Part shown: piece by piece, positions 36,188 through 49,700 of the stretch
Position numbering within the stretch: position 1 is the stretch's first letter
How the letters are laid out: each line of letters starts with the position of its first letter
Assembly (NCBI GenBank): GCA_022605955.1
Contig: JAKCOZ010000003.1
Coordinates: 41,752,761 to 41,816,760 of the forward strand
Direction of reading: 5' to 3'
Length of the DNA: 64,000 nt
DNA from: Rallus limicola
Taxonomy: Eukaryota > Chordata > Aves > Gruiformes > Rallidae
Notes under the pieces: generated by a model
Database searches by the model: none
Seen by the model: the letters and a program-made list of their open reading frames with translations, nothing else
What the model was told of the DNA's origin: nothing
Position numbers and translations under genes: made by a program

Positions 36188-36785
36188 AGAATGGTTTGGG
36201 TTGTAAGGGACCCCAAAGATCATAGAGTTCCAACCCCCCTGACACAGGCAGGGCCACCAACCTCCAGGCCTGGATCTACACAAGGTTGACCAGGGCCGGG
36301 GCACCTGCCACCTCTCTGGGCAGCCTGTTCCAGCACCTCACCACTCTCTCCGTAAATACCTCCCCCTAATATCTAATTTAAACCTTCCTTCCTTTAGCCT
36401 CAATCCATTCCCCCTTGTTCTGCCATTGTCTACCCTTTGAAAAAGTTGATTCCCCTCCTGTTTGTATGCTCCCTTCAGGTACTGGAAGGCTGCAATGAGG
36501 TCCCCCAAAGCCTTCTCTTCTCTGGGCTGAACAAACCCAGCTCCCCAGCCTCTCCTTGTAGGGGAGGTGCTCCAGCACTCTAATCATCTTCATGGCCCTC
36601 CTCTGAACCCTCTCCAACAGCTCCACATCTGTCCTGTATTGGGAGCCCCAGATCTGGCCACAGGACTCCAGATGGGGCCTCAGGAGGGCAGAGTAGAGAG
36701 GGACAATCACCTCCCTGTCCCTGCTGGCCACCCCTCTCCTGATGGAGCCCAGGATACCATTGGCCTTCTGATTGGAAATTCAGCC
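36188..36785 (-). mobile_element. CR1 LINE, 5'-truncated, same subfamily as the 14-16 kb copy
   Basis: On the minus strand it reads from the C-terminal ORF2 block ([19 protein letters not shown] region, about 36,731-36,650) through the 3' UTR to the CR1 3' end near 36,188. Aligned by eye against 15,775-16,315 it is almost identical over the first several hundred bases. Each copy then has its own deletion in the 3' UTR. It is truncated near 36,785 where the match stops. The high similarity marks a relatively young subfamily. Confidence 0.93.
36378..36785 (-). pseudogene. CR1 ORF2 C-terminal fragment
   Basis: An open stretch on the minus strand encodes the conserved C-terminal CR1 block downstream of the reverse transcriptase, shifting phase near 36,560. 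No polymerase box is included, so this is only the tail of the protein. Confidence 0.85.
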
Positions 36786-39004
36786 TTCAAGCTTTAAAGC
36801 ACACCATGTCTCCTTGACCATATAATTTTTATTATTGCCTCCAGTTCCACTTTGAATTTATCAGCTTAATTGATTTTTTTAAACACCTTCAGGATGGAGT
36901 GGAGCAAGAAGTGCTATTATAGTGCTAACTTGTTGGCAAGTTGCTGTTCAAATCAGATCTGGCTGATCCGTCATCTGTTAACCTAACACCAGATGTTGTT
37001 GCATCTAGTTTAGCTGTAGCAAAGATGTAATGCAAATGTCTTCTCCTGTAGTTCCTGCTGCTCAAAGCTGGTAAGCCACCAAGAAATGCAGCAGTTACCT
37101 CATCCCTTGCTGGCCTCCTTGACAGCCACAGGTATTTTGTTACATCTCCAAGAATAAAACTAAGTAACATGGTGTGCTGGCATAAGGCTACACAGATGGT
37201 TTCAAACACAAATCAAGGCAGAAGTAAAAAAAGCCATAAACAATCGTGTGGATCCCCATGCCCAGTAAATGTGTTCCAGAGAATGGGTTTTGTCACTTGT
37301 TGCTAAAATCACCACCTGCACGCATGCAAGAATACAGGCATATCTCCAAACACAGAGAAAATGACGAGAGAATGGGTAGGAGGGGAAAACCACCTTACAT
37401 ACGTATGACTGGAGAGAGAACATGCTTCAGCAAAAAGATGGGTGATTCAGCATTTCCATTAGCACTCTTGACAGTTGAAAATGAATTTGATATGACAGCT
37501 TTTTTTTCAGAGCCCACAGAACCTGCTACTAATGCTGCACTAATTGGAGAAAGCTGACAAGTTTTGCCTGCGTTATGTCTTGTGACAGACAGGTGGACTG
37601 CGGAGTGATCAGTCCAGAAGCCACAAGGACAGTGAGCAAGAGCTCCATAGTATTGGTAGCCCACAGAGGTTTACGCCTTTTTAAGGTGCTGAGGTATGTT
37701 GAAGGCAAAAGACAAGGTATTTTGAAGATGCTCAGAGTGTGCATAGGCTCTGAGTGTCTTTTCAAGAGCCGGTAATATTTCAGTCTGTCATTTTTCCTCA
37801 GTCGGATTCTCTATGTTATCAGATGGCAGCCAGGGAAATGTGCTAAGTCTTTTTAGACTGGATTAAGTTTTCCAAGCATACAGTAACCAAGTATTTATTG
37901 TGGGACATCATGCAACCAGAAAACAAAAGCTTCTACTGCTACTGCACAGATGATCACCATAATAAAGCCTTTGTTACTTGTAAACCAAACTGCTTCAAGC
38001 CCATCAACATGAAAGAATCCCACTGCAGATGGACAAGTGGTCATTCCTCCTGATGCAAAGAACTACCACATCGATTTCCACAAATGCCAAAAAGCAAGAG
38101 GAAATGGCAAATTTGAGTAACATATCAGTGACACATCCTTACTTGGAACAGGCCAAAACTCAGGCTTTGGAGAAAACAACATTTCCCTAATCCACAGGGC
38201 ATCATTTGAAGTTGCAATGAAGCTTGAGGCATCAAAATCATAAGTCCTGATGCTTTGATCTGAAATCCTTATTTAGGCATTCAATGTGAAGTACCCATAG
38301 CAGCAGGAAAGTGCTGCAGTTGGCCTGATTTTGCAACAGCACTTGGCAAGCTCTTCTACATTCTCAGCCACGGACACCAGATCTCAGGGCAGGGTCCCAT
38401 ACCAGCTGAGAGCTGGGAACCCCGGCGGGACCCCAAAAGCACTGGAAGCTGGGCATACCAGAGGTAGCCAGGCTGTAGGGGTCAGATCCAGAGCAGGGAC
38501 CTGCCAGTGGGGGACCGTCACTGCTGTAAAGCTAAATCAACAGTGCCCTCGAGTGTTGGAAATAAAAATCACAGCTCCCCTCTGATCTCCAGTATGTTCC
38601 ATCCCCTTCTGCTCCCTGGTCCAGATGCCCATTTCTGCTGGGTCCTGGCAGCACCGGCAAGCTAAAAATCATTGCTCCTTTGTTCCCATGAGAGCACAGA
38701 AACAAATGGTCACAGATTTTATTCCTTCCCCGTATTTGAACCAAAACTCAAACTGTCTTAGCCCAGGAAGATGTCCTGTGGTTTTCTCAGAGGCTGGTAC
38801 ATCAGAGTTCACACACGAGATGGGCTGTCCCGCACCTTAGGGTTAGTGGGGACCACCTTGACAAGCCTTCTATAAAAATTATTAAAAATCTTCCTTACTT
38901 TCAATGTTGGCTTGCGGTGACAGTGTGGCACAGTGGAGCTAAAGGGAACTGCACTATACAAACCAAGGGCAGTAGAGGAAATTCGTTGTCAAGATGGTAC
39001 TGTC

Positions 39005-39090
39005 ACAACAAAACAAAAAACCCAAAACATAATAAAACAAACAAACAGAAAAACAACAAAAAACACAAACAAACAAACAAACAAAACCCC
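39005..39090 (+). repeat. A-rich simple repeat, (CAAA)n-like
   Basis: Imperfect AAAC and CAAA units run for about 85 bases, with the cleanest stretch (ACAAACAAACAAACAAA) near 39,065-39,085. It encodes a Lys/Asn/Gln-rich frame that is a by-product of the repeat. Confidence 0.9.
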
Positions 39091-42000
39091 AAGCACTTTT
39101 TTTTCCTTTTAATGCAGGAAAACTGAAAAATAAAGGTCCATCAAAGTCTCTGAAACATGTTCCTTTAACACTCAGCCCAAGTTGCTACCTCTGTACTTGT
39201 GCTACCTGTGTACTTTTACTACCTGTGTAGTTGCTACCAGTGAGCTTGGACATAAACTCTGAGAACAGAGGTGAATAAAAAATTACAAAGAGGAAGAAAT
39301 AGTTATAAATTACATAAATTTCTGTATATTATTTTTTTTTCAGGTAGATCTGAACTACCTTGTACAGCTCTCAGACATTTCTGTACCTGTTAAAGTGGGG
39401 ATTTCATTGCTTGTCTTCAAGTTCACAGAGATGGGCACATGGCAGTGCAGGATAAGAGTGAGATGGAGCATCTAGGGGAAAGTTACAAGGTCTTTTATGC
39501 ATGTTCATGGGCATTTTTTCTTCTTCCAGCATACAGCAGTTAATTATTTTTGCCTTGAGTTTTTGATTTGGTAATAAATAACCTGTGCTGTTCTTGATTT
39601 TTACTTTTTCTTCCCCCTCTTAAAATTTGGTGATAATATACAGGCATGTGCACATACAGTCTTTCTTTCACGTATTTCCTATAACATTTTCTTCTGAGAA
39701 CTTCACCAGCTAAAAAGCATTAGTGTTGCCTCTGCACCATCCATTTTTACATTTATTGTAAGGTTATCAAAAAAGCCTTGTGCTGGAATTTACCCATAAA
39801 GCATTCAAATCAACAATCAGCTGGAAGGCAACAATGATTCACACTCTTTTCACAAACTAGAGCTTGGGATTAGCCAGAGATGGTCTGAGGTGAGTCTTTA
39901 ATAGTCAGAGTCTTATTCCAACATTACCATCACTAATGAACCTTTCTTCAGGACAGCTGCTCACTTGTCTGGAGAAGAATCAGAAGACAGGCACAAGATT
40001 TTCTCAACTCCTTCTATCCAGTGATAGCAAACAAAACAGCAGGGACATTAGGAAGCTTTGGGATAAGAGCTTCCTTCTTTTCTTTGATTTTTAGTTGGAA
40101 TTGGAGCAGAGTGACATGCACTGAAGTGGTTGCACATGTGCCAGGGACAGCCTTAGTGCATGAGTCATGTGTTACAAAAATTAGGCTCTTGGATCATCTC
40201 GCAAAAGACTGTGCAGAGCTGAAAACAAGGAAAATGAGGAAAGAGAAGGAAGACTGTCTGAACAAAACTTTAGGTGGCAGCTCTACTAAGCAAAAGTCCA
40301 TGTAGGCAGGTGAAAAAGATGAAAACCCCAACTCAAAATGAAGGACCCTAGAACATTAATGAACTGGTGTGAACATGGGACTTTGCATCTTTGACCCTTT
40401 CTGCACCTACTACCAGCAAAACTTCAGGGCTGTATTATGCTTTCCTGTCTTGAGTACTGGGTTGTCAAAGGGCAGATACCATTCTTTTGTTTAATTTCAT
40501 AACTGAAGATTTTCCATTAAATTTTCCAATGTGTATGATGGTTTAGCCTCTGTTCCTGCATAAAACAAACCGAAAATTTCACCTAGGTGTTCTCTCAATT
40601 AATGTATAACATGTGTTTCACTTGCATGTATTTTAAGAGGTAACATCAGCTCTTTTTTTTTTTAATAATTATTTTATGTTCTTATGGCAGCTCACCTAAA
40701 CACTGTCTTCACAGAAAAATAAAAGAAAAAAACCCCAAACAATTAGTATGTCTCTGTGTTAATCACTAAATGGCCTATTTTTTCTGTTATCATGCTGCAG
40801 CACAAAGGCAACTTCACAATACTCAAATTCAGTTACTGCAGATTACCAGCTCTTCTATAATCTCTGCTCTGTCACATTAATGCTCACCAGATGAGGCATA
40901 GTATCTCAGAAGCAATTAAAAGTATCATTCACAGCAAAAACTATCATCTGGGGATGGAATGGCAGGTCAGACACGCAACTGGAGCACTCTATTTGTTCTC
41001 ACCAGTGCTTTTAAATTCCATCTTCTCTGAAGAGCTTTTAGAACATAGTCATCAACATCATTAAAGAGTGGCATTTTCAAAAGAGCTCAGTATGGGCCTG
41101 ATTCTCCTCCTACTAATCTCAAGGGTAAAAACACTGAGTGATTTCAGTGGCAGGAGGGTAAAGCAAGTGCCTGTGCTTCTGAAATTTCACTTGCTGATAT
41201 TCTCTCAAGGGAAGAACTGCAAACTCCAGAGATTAGAAGTCTCTATTGATTAGTAGTGAAACAATGCAGGCTGCAGCAATGCAAGGATCTTAAGGCTGCT
41301 TCCCCAGGAACACAGGCCTGGACAAGCCAGGAAGTTCCATGGGCTGGAGCAAAGCACCTGCTCTGTCCAGTCCTGGTTGTCTATAGCTGACTGTGGTCCC
41401 TTCTGCTGAGAGCTTCCCACAAAGCACAGGACATTTTTTCCCAAGCCCTACAGATGTAGGGTCACAGATTCCCCATGAATCTATAGGTCAGATTTAAAAC
41501 ATGTCTGTAGCAGTTTACAGGGCTAAGCTAATTTACATTTCTAAGTGTCAGTACTATCAAATAGCAAAGGAAAATCTGAAAAAAAGAAATAGAAATCTTA
41601 AAAACTGAATGTGTGTATCTCAGGAGACATAACCTACTCTTCTGGCAGAAACACAGACCTCATCCACAGCTTTGCTGATGCAGAAACGCTTGTGTCTCAG
41701 CTGCCTGGGTAATATCATAATTTATATGGAAATGTTGCACTGTTCTCTGCTAGACCAGGCAGAGGACTGTGGAGATAGCCTGGTGACTAAACACAGGCAC
41801 ATAAGTGGAGCCCATCTTGGTAGGAAGGAGAAGCTAAGATCACTGAATAGGTGAGAGGCACCAGAAAATCTCAACAAAACACAGCAATGAATATGTGCAT
41901 AACCATAGCAGACCCTGGCCGTAGGACATGGAGAAGGGGAGGCTATGGTGTCAGTCACAGAACCAGGGACATTGGGATGAAAAGGCTGGATCCTCCTAAC

Positions 42001-43345
42001 ACAGCTAAGGAACTCTGCAGGGAGGAAAAGAGAACGTTGCCAAGCAATTCAGGAGGGAACCAGCTGAGCCGTGGCAGTACTTCAGTTGATGAAAACACAG
42101 TCTGTCATGTCCTCGCATTCTGTAGCAGAAGGCACTGGTATTTGAGGAAGCCATTGCAAGAGGAAGAACAGGGCACTGATGAGATTGGACCCTTCAGATC
42201 CACAGTCAGTTCAGACGAGCAGAGCGTATTCCGGATTGTTCAGCACTGCCACTTCACACAGAAGTCAGTGCAGAGGAATAAAGAAGAATTTCCCCATGGG
42301 GAAATGTCTGGCCCACCTCCGGGGCATTAAAGGCTATGCCTAAGCTGCTCTAAATGCACCTCCGCTGACACAGAGCACTAATGACACATTAGCCAACACG
42401 TTCTTCACCCACACAGAGGTTTTAACCTGAAATAGGCTGTAGGACTCTGAAGATCCTTAAATATGTATGAAAGATCAGTAGAAATCATAAGTTCAGCTTT
42501 GTGACACAACACAAATTTCAGGAGACCCTGTGTCTTAGATCCATATGCTTACTGCTCTAAATACCTAGAAGCCTTTATGCTTATTTTAGGAAAAACCCTG
42601 TCCGGCACTAAGAATTAAACAGCACCTTGTACTCCTGAAAATCTCTGCTATTCAAAGTGCTTTTTTTATCAAGGTAGAAGTCATCAAAGAGTAGCAATTA
42701 TAGTGAAATCCAGTGTTCATAAGGTAGTCACATCTTCTTCCTCTCTCTTGGTTTTCTTCCAACTTTGCATAACAGCACCATCTTCCCTGCCTTTACAAGC
42801 ACAAAGGACAGAAGCACCTAGACATGGACAAAAAGCTATCCAACAGTTTTTTGGCTACCACTGCTGATTGTTTGGCAGCTGGTATCACATTCATACTTGC
42901 AGTGCTGTTGTGCTGACCTCCTCTTTTTCTAAAGTAATCCTAATATGAATAGTCACGTCCATCCTTGTTCAAAACAAATGCATTTTTAAAACTTTTTATT
43001 TTCCCTGCTGTGCTGTTAGTGTTTACCATCTGGTACAAGAATTTCTAAAAGCAGGAGCATAAAGCACAAACTCACAGCTGTGAGATGTTCCAGGTTCTGT
43101 TGATGCTGGGTTTTAGCCACCTATGCTGACAATATAGGTCAGAAAAACTAAAGTTCTAGATGGCAGCATAAAAAAAATACCCTTGGGTCCATGTTAGACA
43201 AATTCAAAGGAAAGTACAAAGACACAACAGGTGTGGCATACAGAAAAGTTCACTGGGTCATCAGTTCCACACGCATCATGTGTTTTATTACTAAGGCATA
43301 ATCAACCAAGGGGTAAAACCAGACAATCTTTGTTGCCTTCCTAAA

Positions 43346-43561
43346 TCAAACAACTCTTAATTCAAATAAAAAACTATTGAACATGTAAATCAAAAGTGTG
43401 ACAGCTGGGAAAGCTGTCCATTCATTTGTTGCTGTGAATGCTAAAACATGTCTTTCAGAATAATTGAACTGACCTACTAAGGCTGCAAAGCCTCCCACAA
43501 CTGCTAGATGTTTCTTGGTCCTTGCAATGAGAAGGACAATAACAGTAACACTGAAATAAAA
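43346..43561 (-). other. Candidate exon with hydrophobic segments, unidentified
   Basis: On the minus strand a TTTTTATTTCAG sequence, a good splice acceptor, ends at about 43,552. It is followed by an uninterrupted frame of about 68 codons ending in TGA at 43,346. The predicted peptide has hydrophobic stretches near its start (VTVIVLLIA), in its middle (LAVVGGFAALVG) and near its end (AFPAVTLLIYMF), as in a membrane protein. I do not recognise the family. AT-rich sequence can give hydrophobic frames by chance, so this remains weak. Confidence 0.15.
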
Positions 43562-44684
43562 AGTAGTCACCAAACTTGATCTAATACATGTTTGGAATTG
43601 AAGTTTAAGATATTAAAAGGATTGCTTCCAAAAGGTAGATGATACAAATATATCCAGGATTTGTGCAGCTGGGGTAACTGGAAAAAAGCACCAGGGAAAA
43701 GACATTTTGGGGGCAAATTCAAAAGTGAGTTAAGGAAGGCTTCAATATGTTGGTGCTACTCATACACATTAAGTATTAATGTTTGGTGGTTTAGTCACTG
43801 TTTTGTAAATGCCTGGCTTTATTAAAGCACTCCCAGTACAGAAAGAAATATATTTATCTTTGTACAAGGAAAAAGGGAGCAAACAAGTGAAGTTAGTTTA
43901 TTCCTACTGAGGAGCAGGGGAGGTTGGGCAGAAGAGCGCATTTTTCCTCAACTGCAAGCAGTATGTTTTAGAGCAGAGTGGTTTGGTTTTATTTTCTCAG
44001 ACACTCTAAAAGCTGTGTGTCACCTAGAAGTGCAGGTGCAGAACTGCTTTCTTTCCTGAGATTCCCTATGTCTTAATGGTTTGGAATGAACAGAACAGCT
44101 TTCTGCAAACTTGTCAAAACTGAGGCTTTCCTCAACATCCTCTAACCCTGTGTTTCTCAAGTAAGAGAAGACCCTGACACACGGGAAACCCAAGATCACT
44201 TTGTGGCTAAAAATGATCTGTCAGATCCTGAACGGGGAAAATAAAGGCATCCTTGTCAGAGACCAAATGTCAATTTCACCAGCTCTTTCCTGAAATAAGC
44301 AACAGGAATGGCTACCTATGAACGCCATTAGTGGAGATGATAGTTCTGTCTATAACCTGACATCTGAGCAATTATTTCAGTGATCCAGTGATGGGAAATT
44401 CAATCTTGAATTCACAATCCACACATGCTTCTCCGAACATAAAATTTCAGCCACAGTATCTCAAAGGAGAAGAAATATTTTTCTGTTGTGGCTCCTGATG
44501 ACAACCAGTGACTGAAACAGACTTTGAGGCAACTCAAAGAATCTCAGAGAGTGATCTCAGCCATTTTTTTGAGGTGATGAACCAAAAAACCTGAAAAAAA
44601 CCCAACCCAGAATGCAACACCTCTTTACGATGTTTGGAATTCAAAATAATCACTGAGATTATATATCATCAAGATTCATATAAA

Positions 44685-44765
44685 ATTGTTTTAGTTGGAA
44701 AAGACCTTTCAGATGTTCATGTCCAACGGTTAACCTAACACTTCCAAGACATTGAAATCAGCTAC
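44685..44765 (-). mobile_element. CR1 LINE 3' scrap
   Basis: The plus strand carries TTGGAAAAGACCTTTCAGAT followed by a GTCCAAC block, the antisense CR1 3' end also seen at 45,340 and 51,180. Only about 80 diverged bases are recognisable, so the limits are approximate. Confidence 0.6.
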
Positions 44766-45314
44766 ATATTGGACAAAATATGTGAAATTTCAAAAACTGA
44801 TAAATTTCACTGGGAAGTGAGAGGTACTCAAAACAAAATAAAAAAAAAAAAAAAGAGAACTTAAAGGACTTTGACACCTCCCTCCAACTGAAATAAATGC
44901 ATGCTAATTCTCCAGCTGTCCTATATTCCTTTGAAAATCTTAGCCATAAATACTTTGATTCATGTCCTCACAGAATGATTAGATCCCACAATATCTTGCA
45001 GCAAAGAAAATCACAGTGTCCATACCCCATAAATTTTTTGAGGTGCTCCAGTGGGCTTCCTTTGTCTGATATGGAAGAAAAAGGGTGACAACCTGTAGCC
45101 TGAAATCTGATTCTTTGTAATATATTATATTATTGTGTCCTTTCTTACATTTTCTTATTTTTTCAGCTTGAAGATTTTAAAATTCTCATCACATACATTT
45201 TTTACACTATTCCCAAACTTATGTACAAATTAGAATAGCAACTACAAGAAGTAAACTGACAAGTGAACCCTTCAGCAACATAAAATGAGCTAGGGATCAG
45301 AGTTTCCACAAGTT

Positions 45315-46745
45315 CACAGAATCACAGAATCACAAGGTTGGAAAAGACCTTTAAGATCATCAAGTCCAACCATTTCCATTCTATGCTAATCCATATCCCT
45401 AAGTACCTCATCTACCCTTTTTTAAACACATCCAGGGAAGGTGACTCAACCCCTTCCCTGGGCAGCCTGTTCCAGGTTCCAACAACTCTTTCAGTAAAAA
45501 ATTTTCTCCTAATGTCTAATGTGACCTTGCCCTGGCACAGCTTTGTGCCATTTCCCCTTGTCCTATCTCCTGTCACCTGGCTGAAGAGACCATCTCCCAC
45601 CTCTCTACAACCTCCCTTCAGGTAGTTGTAGGTGGTGATAAGGTCTGTCCTCAGCCTCCTCTTCTCCAGGCTAAACATCCCCAGCTCCCTCAGCTGCTCC
45701 TCACAGGATTTTCCCTCCAGCCCCTTCACCAGCCTGGTTGCTCTTCTCTGGACTTGCTCAAGGACCTCAATCTTCTTTTTATGGTGAGGAGCCCAGAACT
45801 GGACACAGCACTCGAGGTGTGGCCTCACCAATGCCAAGTCCAGGGGCACAATCACCTCCCTAGAGCTACTGGCCACACTGGTTTTGATACAAGCCAGGAT
45901 GCCATTGGCCTTCCTGGACACCTGGGCACACTGCTGGCTCATATTCAGCCTGCAGCCAACCAACATCCCAGGTCCTTCTCTGCCTGACAGCTCTCCAGCC
46001 AGTCTCCCCCAAGCCTGTAGCACTGCATGGGGTTGTTATGTGCCATGTGCAGCACCCTACACTTGGCCTTGTTAAACTTCATCCCATTGCTCTCAGCCCA
46101 TGGGTCCAGTCTGTTCAGATCCCTCTGAAGAGCCTCCCTACGCTCAGGCAGATCAACACTTCCTCCCAGCTTAGTGTCATCTGCAAACTTACTGAGGGAT
46201 CCTTCAATCCCTTCATCCAGGTCATTGACAAGGATGTTGAACAAAACTGGACCCAGGACTGAGCCCCGGGGGCGCCACTCGTGACCGGCCTCCAGCTGGA
46301 TTTTGTTCCATTTACCACCACCCTTTGGGCCCAGCCAGCCAGTTTTTAACCCAGCTGAGGGTCCACCTGTCCAGACCAGTGTCAGCCAGTTTCTCAGTCA
46401 GAATGCTGTGAGAAATGGTGTCAAAGGCTTTACCGAAGTCCAGGTAGGCCACATCCATAGCCTTCCCCTCGTCCATTAATCAGGTCACCTTGTCACAGAA
46501 GGTGATCAGGTTGGTTTGACAGGATCTACCTTCTGTAAACCCATGTTGAGTGGGCCTGATCCCCTGGCCATCACACATGTGCTGCATGATAGCTCCCAGG
46601 ATGACCCTCTCCATTATCTTCCCCAGGACTGAGGTCAGAGTGACAGGTCTGTAGATCTCCAGATCCTCCTTCCAACCCTTCTTATATATGGATGTAACCT
46701 CTGCCAGCCTCCAGTACAGTGGAATGTCCCCATTCCTCATGGTTC
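45315..46745 (-). mobile_element. CR1 LINE, 5'-truncated, second subfamily
   Basis: A 1.4-kb CR1 on the minus strand. The plus strand opens with two ACAGAATC units and a GGTTGGAAAAGACCTTTAAG block (the 3' end). It runs through the antisense of ORF2 up to about the first third of the reverse transcriptase ([20 protein letters not shown] near 46,690-46,640), where the copy is truncated. Its 3' end and protein wording differ from the 14 kb and 36 kb copies, so it belongs to another subfamily. Confidence 0.94.
45412..46740 (-). pseudogene. CR1 ORF2 (reverse transcriptase) pseudogene
   Basis: On the minus strand, pieces at 46,740-46,480, 46,244-45,945 and 46,023-45,412 cover the reverse transcriptase from the YRPV block to the C terminus. 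The polymerase box FADD is at 46,176-46,187. The last piece is a continuous 203-codon frame including [10 protein letters not shown] and the REVIVPL block. Frameshifts near 46,000 and between 46,250 and 46,480 break the protein. Confidence 0.92.
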
Positions 46746-49700
46746 CCGTCCCTCATGGTCAGATTTCAGGGAGCAAGTGGGAGGGAGAGGTGTGTCCCCA
46801 AAACTTTCTCCATGTTTTCATTGTGTTAAAAGGAGATAAGATCCACAATAGCAGGCCAAGAAAGCCACTGCAAAACCATGAAGGCAGGTGGTGAAGTCTG
46901 CAGGTCTGACAACAATAGATCATAAAACATTTTCTCTGTACTATTCCTGCCCCCCCTTCCTGTTTGTGCTACTTGAAACATATCGCCACTGTCTTTACTT
47001 TAATTCCTTCTAAATGTACCAGCATGATTTTCATTCCTCTTTTCTTGTTATTTTCTGGATTTCATCATTTTGTGCTTTTGAGCCTTCAGATCATCATGGA
47101 GACATTTAATGGAGCAAATAGTTTAACTTATGAAAATTAGTCTGTCTTCTGATTTATACCTTCAGAAGACCAAAATATCTTGTAATATTTTGGATTAACT
47201 TCCATTATTCCATATTGCTAATACACATTTTTCCTTATTAAATAAAAAACTTTAAGTATTGCAGAACTTACACAGAATTACATGGGGTTTAGCCACATTG
47301 TTAAATCACTATGTTGATTCAAAAAGGCCGATAAAAGCCTACAAGAAGATTAACTGAACTCTTTTAAGCTTTTTCAGAATAAACTATTTGTCTCCCCACA
47401 GCTCAATTCATCCAGATATAAGCCCTGAATAAAACACTTTGCAGGGGTCCCCATGAAATTGCAGCATGCCAATAGCCTGTGCATGATGGAGTGAAATGGT
47501 GAACGCACTTTTATAAGCACACATATTTATGAAAACATAATTGCAAAGCACAACTAATAAAGGGTCAGTCGAAGAGATAAAAAAAAAGTGGGCTGGGGCA
47601 AACAGCTTCACCTCTCGCTGTTATTTAGAGGAGAAAAAAATAAGTAAGGCATCAGGACACTTAGCCAGAGCAGAAAGCAGAGTCTGACACTCAGCAGGCC
47701 ACCTGGAAACATACAAGCTCTGACAGGCTACCTTTTTGCCACAGTATTGTGCTGTTCTTATCAGTAATGTTCATACAGCAGTACTCCAGGTGATTAGCAC
47801 AACACACAGATAGCTGCCTGGCTTATGTCAGACAAATGTTTCTACCCACCACTTGCCTCAACTGGGCAGCCCCGTTCTTTTTATCATACTGCATCTGCAA
47901 TTGACATAAACTGGAGTCAGTGTTTCTGTTGAGCCAGTTCTTACCTTTGTGATTCATTGTCTGGACTTTGCTGTGAGAAAAACAGCCCATCTGACTAGAG
48001 GTGCAGGGGAGGGGTGGAGGGGGCGAGGTCTTTTTCAGGAGAACTGGGTGTTTTCAATACATTCAAGGGAAGAAGAGGAGAAAATGAGTGAGTGGACTTC
48101 AAAAGTGCCCTTAGCAAAATATCCCCTCATTTTTGGCCAGGAGTAACAGATAACAGTAATGGTAACAAAGCCAGAGCTGCAGTGGAGAGTGTAATAAGAA
48201 GAGAAATTAAATATTGATCATGCCTTGTTCCAAGGAGAGAAACAAAGAGTGAGAGGAAAGGAATCAAGTGAAGAGGGGACATTTTCTACATAGCTAAAAT
48301 CCTTCAGTGACTTCAATGGGAGGCTCAAAACCAGTTTCTCATTCAGAGCAGGCATGCAGGTGGGATTGCTTGTCAATCTCATTCTGTTCGGAGCCAGGGG
48401 CACAACCAATCTGCTGGACTGGTCCAACCGCCCCATCCTCCCTGACTTTGCCTCTGGACACATTTGCTGTCTTACTGTGAGAGGACAGAGGCCTGGAACA
48501 AACCATGCCAAGAGTGTATAAGGGAAACATCCTTTCTGGCCCCAAAACCAGTGTGCAGTGCAGCAGTGCATGGTGAGATTACTGTCTTGTCTTCTGCATA
48601 TAGCTGTTGGACCACACATCCCTCAAAGCCCACCCCAGCAAATGACATCCAATCCATTCCTGTGGCCAGACAGCATCAGTCACAGCAGGATTAGGGATGT
48701 GAAAGGGGGAAAAACCCACAACAATTCTACATGTGCTTCCCAGAGACTGAAACCTTTTGGAAATGTCCACTTCTTTCCAGGAGGACACTAAGGAGCAGAA
48801 GGCTGCAGACCCTGTAACAAAGTTTCAGATGTATCAGCTTTTTAAGACACCTACCTCAAGCAGTAAAGAGAGGGGACAAAACTTAGTGAGAGTGTGTTCT
48901 GTGAGTCTACAGCCCCCTGGCCTCTGGCTTGTCTCTACATGAAGACACTTTTTCTTGTGCTGTAAGACCAGAGAGCACCCTGGGCTGCTAGCCCAGCTGA
49001 TGTAAACTGACACAGCTCCACTCACTTTAGCAGGGCTGCCCCAGCACTGGCAGCAGACCTGGCCCACAGCTAGCACCACCAGCATGGTACTGGGACTAGG
49101 TTCAAGAAAAGTTTATGCCATTGCTTGTCCAGAGCTGCTCAGCTGACCCAAGGGGAATGGGACTGAATTACAGTAGCAGAGGACACGACCAACTCCTTTA
49201 GGGAGGTCCTTAAAATGCATAGAGCCTTGTCAGGCAGTTTATTTCCTCTGTACTCTAGCTGTGCATATAAGCACACGCTTATATATGGGTAGAAAGATAG
49301 ATGTGAAATTTTAAGAAATACTTTAAGAAATAATAGATCTGCTAGAATACAGTTTCACCATAGTTTGAGTTTATGAGAGCTGACCAGGAGCTGAACTCAA
49401 ATTAAGGTAGTCTCAAATCCCATGTGAAGACTGTAGACAAGACACAAGACTTGTGTCTCATCGATCTGACTAACATTATTGCTCTTTGGACTGAGCAGGG
49501 GTTTCTGAGGATCCTTGGTGAACGTCTCTATTGATTTAGCAGGAGAAGTGACAGAGACATTCAAGCAGTAAAACTTGACACTGTGTAACTGTGTAAAACA
49601 CTGTGGAATGTTATACTGTGTTATTATCAAAAGCAGTCAGTTCTTTCTCATTATTTTATCTCACTGGCTTCAGCGTATTCATAATGTTACAAATAAACAG

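Larger units (their letters stand above)
36786..44684. other. Unique non-coding sequence
   Basis: About 7.9 kb without a recognised gene. It holds an A-rich (CAAA)n-like stretch near 39.0 kb and a candidate membrane-protein exon on the minus strand near 43.4 kb, both listed separately. The 159-codon frame at 41,851-42,330 plus has no recognisable domain. Several AT-rich stretches occur, for example 40,590-40,740. Confidence 0.5.

Noticed and set aside
41851..42330. 159-codon plus-strand frame
   Set aside because: No recognisable family. Composition is rich in Arg, Ser and Gly without structure, with no splice or promoter cues.
44831..44855. Poly-A run as the tail of a processed pseudogene
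   Set aside because: No coding-like sequence precedes the A run on the plus strand, and no flanking direct repeat was seen.
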